Shown here: piece after piece, positions 35,125 to 43,863 of the stretch
Layout of the letters: each line of letters starts with the position of its first letter
How positions within the stretch are numbered: the first letter of the stretch is position 1
DNA from: Ardenticatenaceae bacterium
GTDB lineage: Bacteria > Chloroflexota > Anaerolineae > Promineifilales > Promineifilaceae
Assembly: GCA_020634315.1 (NCBI GenBank)
Contig: JACKBV010000015.1
Location: 1 to 64,000, forward strand
Reading direction: 5' to 3'
Length of the DNA: 64,000 nucleotides
Made by a program: the position numbers and the translations under genes
The notes under the pieces: model-generated
The model's input: the letters and a program-made list of their open reading frames with translations, nothing else
Told to the model about the DNA's origin: nothing
The model's database searches: none

Positions 35125-36452
35125 TGAAAACCTCTCCACAACAAATCCAGAGATAACAAATCTAAAGAACCGCCAACTTCTTGCAATTCCTGACACAAGG
35201 CCAATGTTTGCATGTCAACCAAGCGAAAACTGCGCCCAACCTGACTGCGAAAACGGCGGAATGCACGCCGGATTACCACCACATTGCCAGCCGACAAGGC
35301 TGCATCTAATTCCTCAGCCGCTTTTTGTGTTCCTTCCACCCAAGATTCCTGGCTCAGGTCAGACAATCCTTTGACCATCGGCTGAATGTCATACCAGGCA
35401 TCTTCTAGCTCATCAACGCTTTGCAAAAGCGTCGCTTCAACACGGCGCAGTTCATCATCAAGCTCTTGCAAAGCATTATGCTCCTGAATCAAAGCTTTGA
35501 GCTGAATATCCATGCGGCTGAGAGCCGCAATCGCTTTCTCATTTTGCTCGATCAGCTCTTGCGCTGACAGCGCCGCTTCCATGTTTGCCAATTTTTCCTT
35601 GATGGTTTGCAATGCCGCAACCAATCCATCGAGGCGCAAGTTACCGGCGGTCGTTACCAATTGTGCGTTGATGCGCGAAGGCTGCCGGTTGAGAACACGG
35701 TAAATAAGCCGGGTGGCTGATTTCAGATTTTCTAACTCGAAGCTCTCAATTGCTGTCGTTAGTTCGCGTTTCGCCTCTTCTAGCTGGCTTGTCCAGCGCA
35801 TTTCTGTGGCGTCTAGCTCCCCTTGCATTGCCGCGAGAACGAGGTCGTCTATTTTGCCGCGCAGTTCGGGTTCGTTGAGCAAAATGCTGTCCCAGGCGGC
35901 ATCGTCATCTGGCAGGCGGCGCTGGTCGTTGTAGAGCAAAAAGTAACGGTTTTCCAACTGCTGCATTAAATCATGCAGTTGTTTATAGATGTTCACGTTT
36001 TTGATTTGGTCAGAAGTCGCCTGGAAATCGGTCTGAAAAGCAACCAGGACTGTGCGCATTTCGGGCGAGCGCAGGAGGTGTACCAGGGTTGTGATGCCTT
36101 TGCTGATCAGTTGTGTTTCGTGCCCCATACGGGGAATGGAGGCTGGCGGGGTAACTATGGGGAAGCTGATTTCTTCCTGCTGATCGGTGAGCAGGCTAAC
36201 CCAATCAAACTGTGGGCGGTATTGGCGCACGACAACAACTAATATTGACAGGCGCTGGTTGCGCTCCATGTAGGAGACCAGTTCACGCGCTTTATCAGCC
36301 TTACCGCCAGGTGGAAGGCTTTCATAATCGACCCGCACTTCAAAGCAAAGATCGCGCAGTTCATTGTCACTGAAAGCAGTAACAATGAACTGTTTTAGTT
36401 TTGTGGGGCTAATGTATTTACCTTCGGGAATTATTAGTTGGCCGCTTGTCAT
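35121..36452 (-). CDS. Effector-associated/death-like domain protein with long coiled coils
   Basis: 443 residues. Residues 13-80 (LKQFIVTAFSDNELRDLCF, VDYESLPPGGKADKARELV, then VVVVRQYRP) match the small helical effector-associated or bacterial death-like adaptor domains that couple to STAND NTPases and caspase-like effectors by homotypic contact. The remainder (90-443) is helical, with extended coiled coil around 270-390 and no catalytic motif. It is translated into the nSTAND-FGE gene through a 4-base overlap, a strong sign of a complex. A TATAAT box lies just upstream. Confidence 0.7.
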   Translation of the reverse strand: MTSGQLIIPEGKYISPTKLKQFIVTAFSDNELRDLCFEVRVDYESLPPGGKADKARELVSYMERNQRLSILVVVVRQYRPQFDWVSLLTDQQEEISFPIVTPPASIPRMGHETQLISKGITTLVHLLRSPEMRTVLVAFQTDFQATSDQIKNVNIYKQLHDLMQQLENRYFLLYNDQRRLPDDDAAWDSILLNEPELRGKIDDLVLAAMQGELDATEMRWTSQLEEAKRELTTAIESFELENLKSATRLIYRVLNRQPSRINAQLVTTAGNLRLDGLVAALQTIKEKLANMEAALSAQELIEQNEKAIAALSRMDIQLKALIQEHNALQELDDELRRVEATLLQSVDELEDAWYDIQPMVKGLSDLSQESWVEGTQKAAEELDAALSAGNVVVIRRAFRRFRSQVGRSFRLVDMQTLALCQELQEVGGSLDLLSLDLLWRGFQ

Positions 36453-36501
36453 AATACCCTATTATGATGGGCATTATAAGCGGAGATGGGGGAAAAGTAA
36501 A
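36451..36501 (-). promoter_or_regulatory. Promoter and inverted repeat of the EAD-nSTAND operon
   Basis: Minus strand: TTTACT (36501-36496), 17-base spacer, TATAAT (36478-36473). An inverted repeat ATAATACCC (36451-36459) / GGGCATTAT (36469-36477), matching at 8 of 9 positions, overlaps the -10 box and the start codon, so a repressor site is possible. The predicted leader is only about 14 bases. Confidence 0.6.
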
Positions 36502-36572
36502 CAAGGCAGGCAGGTGGCCGAGTGTTAATCAGGAGGCGAAGCGCCTCTCAAAGCTGTCTGCATACAAGCTAT

Positions 36573-36953
36573 CTACTCGACAAAAATTTCAACACGTTCG
36601 CCATCTTCTTCGTTGGTGTAGTCGAAAACTTTGCCTTGCTGCCCACCGCGAATGGCTTCCATCACTTGTTGAAATTCAACGTTTTCGTCATCAGGAATGA
36701 AGCGTGCGCCCATTTTGATGCCCACGTTTACCAGCCCCATAGGGATGTTGACGCTGACTTTGTTGCGCCCCTGGTTCAGGTCGGTGACGCGCACGCGGAA
36801 CCAACGTGGCTTGCTGGCGCCTTTGAGGGGAACGGCCGTTTCCCCTTGTGTGTCCTGATCTAAGGCCCGCAGCAATTCGGCACCTTCGCTCGCACTAATC
36901 TTGCCTTCTTCAATCATTTTCAAAATTTGTAGTCGTTCTTCTGTGGTTGCCAT
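36573..36953 (-). CDS. SHOCT-like domain protein
   Basis: 126 residues. N-terminal helical hairpin ERLQILKMIEEGKISASEGAELLRAL is the SHOCT-like (YvlB/LiaX N-terminal) motif. A small domain beginning KPRWFRVRVTDLNQGRNKV and continuing VNIPMGLVNVGIKMG follows, and is shared with the protein at 39479. These domains recur in envelope-stress proteins and presumably mediate oligomerisation. Part of a run of related minus-strand genes up to 41.8 kb. Confidence 0.75.
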   Translation of the reverse strand: MATTEERLQILKMIEEGKISASEGAELLRALDQDTQGETAVPLKGASKPRWFRVRVTDLNQGRNKVSVNIPMGLVNVGIKMGARFIPDDENVEFQQVMEAIRGGQQGKVFDYTNEEDGERVEIFVE

Positions 36954-37005
36954 ACGATGACACTCCCTCTAATCCGTAATCGGTATTCGTTTTTAGTCGT
37001 CGTGA

Positions 37006-38010
37006 TTAAATCACGCTGCGATCATAAGTTACATCCCAGCGCATGTGGGTCAATGTACGTTGGATGGAAAAGTTTGCTTGTTCCAACAAGTCGCTCATGA
37101 CTTCATCGTGATCCGGGTGATTGATGCGCACATTGCGGCGCGACATGGTACGCACACGGCGAACGAGTTTTGCCAGCAACGGCCGTTCCAAATGCCCGCG
37201 CCACTGTGGATGCACACGCACAGAAAGCTCATACGATTGCAGCCATTCACCGACAAGCGACCCGACGCCCACTAAACGGCCGTTATCATCCACAATCCCC
37301 CACATCTCCTGCTGCCGCCCATTCATAAAATTAGACACAGATTGCATAAACCCCGTCCGATAAAATCCACTCGGCAACGGTTCCGGCCAATTCAAATCCG
37401 GGTGCAAACAATCCACATCCAACTGATACGCCTCTTGCCATTGTCGCCGCGACAACGGGCGAATGACGGGGGGCTTGCTGCCCTCACGCGCCGCAGGAAT
37501 CTCGCGCAGCCGCGATAACGAACCACGCCACAAAGCCATACTGCCTATTTTGTGAAAGTTCAATGATCGATACAAATCAATAGCCGGGTAATTGTCTTTA
37601 ACAACTTGCAGCATGACGACATTGCCATGCCGCGCCCGTACCTGATTCATCACCGCATCCATCAACGCCCGCGCAATCCCACGCCGCCGATAATCAGGAT
37701 GCACAGCCACATTTGCCACAATGTGGCGACCCGGTACTTTTGTCGCAATCAAGGTCACATTGCCAACAATGCGATCACCCTCTTGCCAGATATACCCAGG
37801 TGCCAGACGATTGTAACGAGGATGAAACCGCCACAAAAAATCCGGCTGGTTGGTCATACTGCCATGACGGACAATACTTCGTCCGCCCTGGTCCATCTTT
37901 TCGCCAAAAGCAAGCTCCAGCAGTTCAACAACCTGAGGTACGTCCTGCTTAAGATTGATAGGGCGAGGCCCATTTGGAGGCCAATTTGGTGCGGGAATTG
38001 TAACTATCAT
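37006..38010 (-). CDS. GNAT acetyltransferase with two GNAT domains
   Basis: 334 residues. The N-terminal GNAT domain (about 20-170) has the acetyl-CoA pyrophosphate loop VHPDYRRRGIARALMDAV near 103 and a DLYRSLNFHKIG alpha-4/beta-7 segment. The second half (about 180-330) is a degenerate GNAT repeat lacking a clean R/Q-x-x-G-x-G/A loop. The acceptor is unknown. It lies within the SHOCT/DUF4097 cluster, where it may modify a small molecule or protein, but nothing proves the link. Confidence 0.8.
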   Translation of the reverse strand: MIVTIPAPNWPPNGPRPINLKQDVPQVVELLELAFGEKMDQGGRSIVRHGSMTNQPDFLWRFHPRYNRLAPGYIWQEGDRIVGNVTLIATKVPGRHIVANVAVHPDYRRRGIARALMDAVMNQVRARHGNVVMLQVVKDNYPAIDLYRSLNFHKIGSMALWRGSLSRLREIPAAREGSKPPVIRPLSRRQWQEAYQLDVDCLHPDLNWPEPLPSGFYRTGFMQSVSNFMNGRQQEMWGIVDDNGRLVGVGSLVGEWLQSYELSVRVHPQWRGHLERPLLAKLVRRVRTMSRRNVRINHPDHDEVMSDLLEQANFSIQRTLTHMRWDVTYDRSVI

Positions 38011-38176
38011 AAAGTCTGCCCATGTCAGCAGAAAAATGATTTAAGGCAATGGTGCCAGTTAAGATTCCCATTAGTTTAACCCGTTCTCCGTGAAGCGTAA
38101 ACCGCAATCGATGACCAGTCAGGACATTGCAAACAATTGACCATCCCCACCGATTACGGCTTACAGCTTACGAAAA

Positions 38177-39430
38177 CTAATTCTCCAAAGCCTCCAGCAG
38201 CATGCTGGCTTCATCCGGCGTGATCAATCCTTGCTCGACCATCTTCAAGATTTTAAGCTGCTCTTCAGCCGATGCTTTTTTCTGTTTCTGCGGCGGTGTC
38301 GGCGGCGTTGGACGGCGTGGCGGTGTTTGCCACTCTGTGCGCTGCCGTTCCACCCGCTGCCGGGCGCGCTCGGCGGCTTTTTCGGCACGCTCAGCGGCTC
38401 GTTCTGCCTGACGGGCGATTTTCTCAGACATCTTTTGCGAAAAATCTGTCCCAAATTTGCTTTCCAGCTCCGCCGTCACACGCGCCACCTGTTGGTTAAC
38501 TTGTGCCGTGATTTGTGCGCCCAGCCCTTCGAGATCAATGGAGAAATCGAAATCCATGTCCTCATCGCGGAAACTGTCCCACTCATCATTGACTGGGTGC
38601 AAATCTTTCAAGATGATACGGCCGTTTGCCGTCAACGACACCACCGGGCCATCCTCCCCAATCGAGCCAGACAGAGAACCATCTTCTTCAAACACTTTCT
38701 CCAACTGCAAACGATTCGAGATTTGCGGCGCGGTCGCCGTTAGCAGCAACGGGGATTGCACCGGCCAACGCAGCACAATGTCACCGGCTGCCGTAAAAGC
38801 ATGTTTGCCCGGAGCCAATTCACCATACAGGCGAACGTCTCCCTGAATCTCGCCAATATCCGTTTGTCCGCCCAAAAAGCGGAAATTCGCGTCACGCATC
38901 CCGCTTTTTAGCGTTACATCGCCGGTAACATTGCGCAAACCAACATCTCCGGCAACGGTGTTGATGCTCACAGAACCGTTCACACCACGAGCCGACAAAT
39001 CGCCAAACACATCGTTTACGCGCATGTCACCAACATGGCGAAAAACGGCGTCGCCGCTGATATTGTTGACGCTGACTGCGCCATCAATGTTTTTCGCGGA
39101 CAAATCGCCTTGCACATCACCCAGTTTAGCGCCAGCTCCGGCCGAGAGGATGACATCACCAGAAGCGGAGCCAATGCTGACATCTCCCTGCACACCGCGA
39201 ATGATGGTGTCGCCATGCACATGGGTGACGGCCAGGCTGCTGTTTTCGGGGACAGAGAGGCGTAAACGGCCGTTGCTGCGCAGCGTCAGCCCACCGTCAA
39301 CCTCATCCACCTGCACATCATCCCCCTTCACCATCACCGTCATATCACCCCAGCCCTTCACCACCAGGTCGCCACGACAAGCCTCAATCAATAAATGGGG
39401 CATCTTACCAACTTCATATTTATCAGTCAT
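38177..39430 (-). CDS. DUF4097 beta-helix protein with C-terminal SHOCT-like hairpin
   Basis: 417 residues. Residues about 10-240 consist of short repeats of the type GDVSIGSASGDVILSAGAG and GDLSARGVNGSVSINTVAGD, forming the right-handed beta-solenoid of DUF4097 (LiaX/YvlB) adhesin-like proteins. A Glu/Arg/Ala helix (about 320-375) and a terminal SHOCT hairpin (EEQLKILKMVEQGLITPDEA) follow. LiaX/YvlB proteins act in the response to cell-envelope damage; that role is assumed here. Neighbours at 36573 and 39479 share the hairpin. Confidence 0.82.
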   Translation of the reverse strand: MTDKYEVGKMPHLLIEACRGDLVVKGWGDMTVMVKGDDVQVDEVDGGLTLRSNGRLRLSVPENSSLAVTHVHGDTIIRGVQGDVSIGSASGDVILSAGAGAKLGDVQGDLSAKNIDGAVSVNNISGDAVFRHVGDMRVNDVFGDLSARGVNGSVSINTVAGDVGLRNVTGDVTLKSGMRDANFRFLGGQTDIGEIQGDVRLYGELAPGKHAFTAAGDIVLRWPVQSPLLLTATAPQISNRLQLEKVFEEDGSLSGSIGEDGPVVSLTANGRIILKDLHPVNDEWDSFRDEDMDFDFSIDLEGLGAQITAQVNQQVARVTAELESKFGTDFSQKMSEKIARQAERAAERAEKAAERARQRVERQRTEWQTPPRRPTPPTPPQKQKKASAEEQLKILKMVEQGLITPDEASMLLEALEN

Positions 39431-39478
39431 AGGATTTGCTCCCTCTGTTGTGTAATTTGCAAAATCATCATACAGAGC

Positions 39479-39919
39479 CTAATCAATATAAATCTGCACA
39501 TGTTCCTGGCTTTCTTCATCCTGCACATCAACCAGAATGCCACTGCCACCATCCGCCAACATCGTCTGCAATTCTTCCATATTCAAACCGGCAACTTCTG
39601 GCGTGAAATGGCTTGCCAGCGTAAATCCAAACTTCAACATACGCAGCGGGATATTGACACTGACCTTGCTTTTGCCCGTTTCCAGGTTGCTAACCCGAAT
39701 ACGGAACCAGCCTGGATTCTGCCCATTCTCAACAACAGGCTTTTCCTTTACCGGAGCCGCCGCTAGCGGCGGTTCAGGCTTTGCTTCTGGAGCGGGAGCG
39801 GGTTCCGGAGCAGCAGCCGCTGGCGCACTTACCTTTGCCAACATTTCTGCCGCCTCATCCACACCAATTTTCCCATTGGCCAGCAAATCTAAAATCTCTT
39901 TGCGTGATTCCACAGACAT
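39479..39919 (-). CDS. SHOCT-like domain protein, paralogue of the one at 36573
   Basis: 146 residues. N-terminal hairpin RKEILDLLANGKIGVDEAAEMLAKV, then an Ala/Pro/Glu linker (about 30-65), then GWFRIRVSNLETGKSKVSV and NIPLRMLKFGFTLASHF, clearly the same domain as in the 36573 product. 48 bases upstream of the DUF4097 gene, probably same operon. The linker is the main difference from its paralogue. Confidence 0.75.
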   Translation of the reverse strand: MSVESRKEILDLLANGKIGVDEAAEMLAKVSAPAAAAPEPAPAPEAKPEPPLAAAPVKEKPVVENGQNPGWFRIRVSNLETGKSKVSVNIPLRMLKFGFTLASHFTPEVAGLNMEELQTMLADGGSGILVDVQDEESQEHVQIYID

Positions 39920-40020
39920 GATATAACCTCCATTATCAGATGGGCATTTTGCCCGGTATGGTAAGGTGCAGGGAGTGATGGGACTGCCAAATCATCATCA
40001 CACCTTTGCACCTTTCTCAT

Positions 40021-40569
40021 TTAACTGGCCGGCTGTAAAACAGCGGCCGTGTATCCCATTTGCTGCAAGGCACTGTACAGCGGTGCCGGGTCAGCCATAC
40101 GGATTGCCCCAAACCACCAACTGCCATTCTGCCCGCGAAAAACATAACCACCACCTGCATGACGCCCCTCAATCGGGATCAACAACTGGGTTGGCTTTCC
40201 CGACCGCGCCAGCGTGTTAAACTGCACCGGTTGGTCAAAATACAACTCAACGATCAGCGATTTTGTCGCGTAATCTTCCAACGTCTGATCCGACAAACCA
40301 ATACTCACCAGGTCCGTGTTGTTTAATTTACTCAACGACGTACTGGCAGCATCAGCCAGCAAATCAAAATTAGCATGACCCGCGCTCAAAACAGTGCGCT
40401 GTCCATTATCGACAATGACAATCCGTGACGGCCGTACATTTGTCGCCGTTGATTGAAACCACAACCAGGTACCACTGTTAAACGCATTCACCAGATAGAC
40501 CATTGCTGCTCCAATCATCACCATCAACAAAAACGGCTCCATAACCCGAATCTTACTTGGGTGACTCAT
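40021..40569 (-). CDS. Single-pass membrane protein of unknown function
   Basis: 182 residues with one N-terminal helix (MEPFLLMVMIGAAMVYLV) and an extracytoplasmic domain of about 140 residues without a motif I recognise. No signal cleavage site is evident. It sits between the DUF2089 and SHOCT genes on the same strand and is probably part of the envelope cluster. Confidence 0.55.
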   Translation of the reverse strand: MSHPSKIRVMEPFLLMVMIGAAMVYLVNAFNSGTWLWFQSTATNVRPSRIVIVDNGQRTVLSAGHANFDLLADAASTSLSKLNNTDLVSIGLSDQTLEDYATKSLIVELYFDQPVQFNTLARSGKPTQLLIPIEGRHAGGGYVFRGQNGSWWFGAIRMADPAPLYSALQQMGYTAAVLQPAS

Positions 40570-40643
40570 TATCTACCTCCATCGCTCTCATTAAGCGGTG
40601 AGCAGTAGCCAGTGATTGGCAGCCACTAACTTTCAATAACTGA

Positions 40644-41024
40644 CTACTGATTTCCTCGTAACAACTGCAATGCCTCCTCTGCTGACAGTCGCCCCGTGTT
40701 TAATTCGGCCAAGATTTCACGACGGGTACTTTCAGAGATAGGGCCACGTTCCGGCTCGCCCACTTCATATCCCATTGCATTAATAACCTCTGTCAAACGT
40801 GCACGCACCGCCGGGTAAGACATCCCCAATTCTTGCTCCACCCGGTTAATCTTGCCTTCGCAGCGCACAAACAGTTCCACAAAGGCCAACTGTTCCGGAG
40901 CCAATTGGTAGAGCCGCCCCAACGTAAATTGCCCTTCTAATGAAGTGTCGCAGCTACGGCAGTGCAGACGGGTGACAGTTAAATCATCTTGACAAATAGG
41001 ACATTTACCAATAACAGGATTCAT
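40644..41024 (-). CDS. DUF2089-family zinc-ribbon/HTH protein
   Basis: 126 residues. Two CxxC knuckles (CPICQDDLTVTRLHCRSC) near 8-25 form a zinc ribbon. A helix-turn-helix-like region follows (EGKINRVEQELGMSYPAVRARL near 55-75), then a C-terminal SHOCT-like hairpin (REILAELNTGRLSAEEALQLL). This is the DUF2089 pattern, thought to be a small regulator in DUF4097 clusters. It is the most likely regulator of the envelope genes here, by inference. Confidence 0.88.
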   Translation of the reverse strand: MNPVIGKCPICQDDLTVTRLHCRSCDTSLEGQFTLGRLYQLAPEQLAFVELFVRCEGKINRVEQELGMSYPAVRARLTEVINAMGYEVGEPERGPISESTRREILAELNTGRLSAEEALQLLRGNQ

Positions 41025-41135
41025 GAATCGCTTGCTCCCTTGTAAATCGGATTGTTAATCCGATAGTCGGATTAGCAATCCGACCTACGGTTTTCATTCA
41101 TGGTGGTGCGTACCACGCATGTTGTCTCCCTTGTA

Positions 41136-41823
41136 TTATGCAGCTTGCGCCGCCATTGAACTTAAATGCAAACTGCCGGTGACTGTTTGCGCCTTAATGC
41201 GCCCCGCGCCTTTACCCAACACGCCACTCACTTTGCTGCCAACAAGATGATGCTGCTGTGAGCGTTGTGCCAATGGTAAATCACAGACAATATGCCCTGT
41301 GGTTGTGCGTGCATCGAGCTGAGCATCAGGTTCGCGCAGGCGTAATTTCACCTGACCCGTTGTCGTTTTAAATGAGTGTGCCTCACTGCTCAAACTGCCT
41401 TGATAATCGAGCGAACCAGTGACGACACGCGCATAAATTGCCCCACCTAAATTAGCCAATTTGGCATCTCCGGTGATGACACGTGCCGTTACCGGTGCCT
41501 GTACACCCTGCACACGAAGTTGTCCGGTCGTAACCTTCGCCTGGACAACACAAGTGCTGGGAACATAAATGGTGACAGTTCGCCTTGGTTTTCTGACCAG
41601 CCAGCAAACGCTTGAGGTGCTGCTCCCAACCCTCATCATGTTCGGCATACACGTGAACAATGTTTTGCTCATGCGTCACGCGAAACAACATATTTTCTAC
41701 TTCGGCATCGACAACAATAAGGGGCGCATCGTGTGGTTGAATGGAAACTTTGCCAATTTCCACATACACGTTAAGTTGACACTCTTTTGCCTCGACTTGT
41801 TCTTCAAAATGATATGTCTTCAT
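41136..41823 (-). pseudogene. DUF4097-like protein split by a one-base frameshift
   Basis: The first frame (41823 to about 41595, MKTYHFEEQVEAKECQLNVY...) and the second (about 41605 to 41136, KPRRTVTIYVP...) join into one DUF4097-like chain with solenoid repeats such as VTTGQLRVQGVQAPVTARV and a C-terminal TVTGSLHLSS. Removing one A from AAAA near 41589-41592 (TTTT on the plus strand) restores CAG AAA CCA and a single frame. Homopolymer position makes an assembly indel as likely as true inactivation. First gene of the envelope cluster behind its own promoter. Confidence 0.72.
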
Positions 41824-41883
41824 TATCCTACCAACCTTTTAAAATCTTATATCCATGTAAATTTTATCAAGGCGATTAAGTAG

Positions 41884-41911
41884 ATAATAAAGCAAAAATC
41901 ACCCAAGTCAA
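41884..41911 (-). promoter_or_regulatory. Probable promoter of the envelope-stress cluster
   Basis: Minus strand: TTGACT (41911-41906), 16-base spacer, TATTAT (41889-41884), one mismatch in each hexamer. Transcription is expected near 41877, about 54 bases before the DUF4097-like start. The surrounding 170 bases are strikingly AT-rich. Confidence 0.65.
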
Positions 41912-41992
41912 TAATATATATTAAATTTATCAATTTTCTTATCAGAAAAATTAATTTGATGTGAAATATTATTTAATTTTCTGCGTTTTTAT

Positions 41993-43432
41993 TTAAATTG
42001 ATTGCGTAAATATTTCACGCAGACTGAGATAAGCGACATAGCCAAAACCCAACAGGCAGGTGGACAGTAAAAATAATGCGCCAAACTGCCCTTTCTGTAA
42101 GGCCAGGCCAAGACCCAAACTGGCATATAGAGCTAAAAACAGCTCAATGAGGACAATCCAATCAAATGGAAGTTTGTAGACATTTTGGTTAGCAAGCTGG
42201 CCGCCGAACCCTTTTTTGGGCGTGCGCACAAATTCATGTGTGCGCCGCACGGCCGCTTCAATTAATGCCCGACTGTTATTGGGGGCCATCCCAATGGCAA
42301 TGATCAGTAACGTGGGAAAGTGCCGCAATCGTCGCCCCCAATCTGCATAAAGCACGCGCTGCCCTAACACAAACAGCACCGGCTGCCCCACTCCGGCAAT
42401 GCTAAAGACCACCATGTAAGGCGAAAAATGGTAATTGAGATAGATAAGTGGCACTTGTAACAGCAGCAGCAGCAAGATAAAGATGTGGGTAATGTAGGCG
42501 GACATGGACAACAAGGCATAGAGGCGAGCGCCAATTGTATGGTACGGTGTGCTTAAGATGGCACGGCCGTATTTCAAGAAACATTGCATCGACCCTTTCG
42601 CCCAACGTGCCTGCTGGTTTTTATACGCATTCATGCTAACGGGCAGCTCTGCTGGCGCTTCAACTTCCGTCAGAAAACGAAACTCCCACTGCTTCAAAAT
42701 CGCACGCGTGCTCAAACACAAATCTTCGCACACCGTATCATCCAGCCAGCCACCGGCATCATCAATGCTGACGCGCCGCCAGATTCCCGCCGCGCCGTTG
42801 AATTTGGGGAAGAGGTTGGCACGATGGCGCACAGTTTGCTCCATGGCAAAATGTTTGTCGAGGGCAATAGCTTGAACGGCCGTTAATGGCGACTCATCCA
42901 CATTCAAATGCCCCCAACGCGCCTGGATCATGCCCAGGCGCGGATTGTCACAAAAGTGGGGAATTGTTTCCTGCAAGAAATCGGGTTTGGGCTGAAAGTC
43001 AGCGTCGAAAATAGCGACAAACTCACCGGTGGCTTGCTGCAAGGCATTTGCCAGCGCACCCGCTTTGTACCCAACACGCTCCGCGCGTTGCACACAGGTG
43101 ATGTTAACGCCTTGCTGCTGGTACTGCGCCGCCAACGCCGCCGCTAACTGCGCCGTTTCATCGGTGGAGTCATCCACAATCTGAATTTGCAATTTGTCGC
43201 GGGGGTAATCAAGGGAAACGGCCGCTTCCACCAACTGCGTAATCACATACCGTTCATTATAAGTAGGAAGCTGCACCGTCACCGTTGGCAAATCGGCCGG
43301 AGCCACTGCCGGAGCCGGAAACGTATCATGCCGATGTCGCCAATAGAGCCAGATCGTAAACAAACCCAGCAAGCCATAGATGGACATTGCCGCCACTGTC
43401 AACACATATAAACTGCCAAGAAACTGAATCAT
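41993..43432 (-). CDS. Membrane glycosyltransferase, GT2 (cellulose synthase-like)
   Basis: 479 residues. One N-terminal helix; a GT-A catalytic domain with VQLPTYNE near 52, IVDDSTDE near 85, IFDADFQP (DxD) near 140, CEDLCLSTR (the T/C-ED base) near 238 and QQARWAKG (QxxRW) near 272; then four to five C-terminal helices that form the channel. It polymerises or transfers a hexose across the membrane. No BcsB- or PilZ-type partner is present. Overlaps the upstream DUF951 gene by 4 bases. Confidence 0.88.
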   Translation of the reverse strand: MIQFLGSLYVLTVAAMSIYGLLGLFTIWLYWRHRHDTFPAPAVAPADLPTVTVQLPTYNERYVITQLVEAAVSLDYPRDKLQIQIVDDSTDETAQLAAALAAQYQQQGVNITCVQRAERVGYKAGALANALQQATGEFVAIFDADFQPKPDFLQETIPHFCDNPRLGMIQARWGHLNVDESPLTAVQAIALDKHFAMEQTVRHRANLFPKFNGAAGIWRRVSIDDAGGWLDDTVCEDLCLSTRAILKQWEFRFLTEVEAPAELPVSMNAYKNQQARWAKGSMQCFLKYGRAILSTPYHTIGARLYALLSMSAYITHIFILLLLLLQVPLIYLNYHFSPYMVVFSIAGVGQPVLFVLGQRVLYADWGRRLRHFPTLLIIAIGMAPNNSRALIEAAVRRTHEFVRTPKKGFGGQLANQNVYKLPFDWIVLIELFLALYASLGLGLALQKGQFGALFLLSTCLLGFGYVAYLSLREIFTQSI

Positions 43433-43632
43433 GCCGCATCTTCGTCTGCTCGTTTGACAATCGTTTTGAGACGCTTATTGAAGGTACCTCGTGGTATTAA
43501 CACCTTGCGGCCACACCCCTGGCACACCAAACCGATATCCGCCCCCAGGCGCACCACTTCCCATTCATAGCTCCCACATGGATGCTGTTTGCGCAAACGA
43601 ACAATGTCGCCTAAATGAATTTCTACATACAT
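43429..43632 (-). CDS. DUF951-family small protein
   Basis: 67 residues from ATG 43632. Contains HLGDIVRLRKQHPCGSYEWEVVRLGADIGLVCQGCGRKVLIPR, quoted here in part (LVCQGCGRKV), which is the DUF951 signature with three conserved Cys. It resembles a zinc-binding SH3-like nucleic-acid protein; function unproven. Stop overlaps the GT2 start by 4 bases. Confidence 0.85.
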   Translation of the reverse strand: MYVEIHLGDIVRLRKQHPCGSYEWEVVRLGADIGLVCQGCGRKVLIPRGTFNKRLKTIVKRADEDAA

Positions 43633-43752
43633 GAATAAATCATATCCAATCAACCAAAAACGAATCACAATTACAATGATTCCGTTTTCGATCCATAGCA
43701 GGCAGAATTATAGGCAGACGGCCGTTCATGACAACTCACACAGGCAACGTTT

Positions 43753-43837
43753 AGGCAATGGTTAAACTACTCTCCCGCCACAAGCGCGATCCTGCCAAAT
43801 AGCAGCCTCCGCGAGGCTGTTCAGGCAATGGTTAAAC
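43753..43837. repeat. 15-base direct repeat before the hydrolase gene
   Basis: AGGCAATGGTTAAAC occurs at 43753-43767 and 43823-43837, 70 bases apart. Between them is a near-perfect palindrome AGCCTCCGCGAGGCT (43804-43818), like those near 22.75 kb. It may be an extragenic repeat unit or a regulator site for the gene at 43864. Confidence 0.65.
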
Positions 43838-43863
43838 GGCACAAGAAAGCGTAGAATACACAT

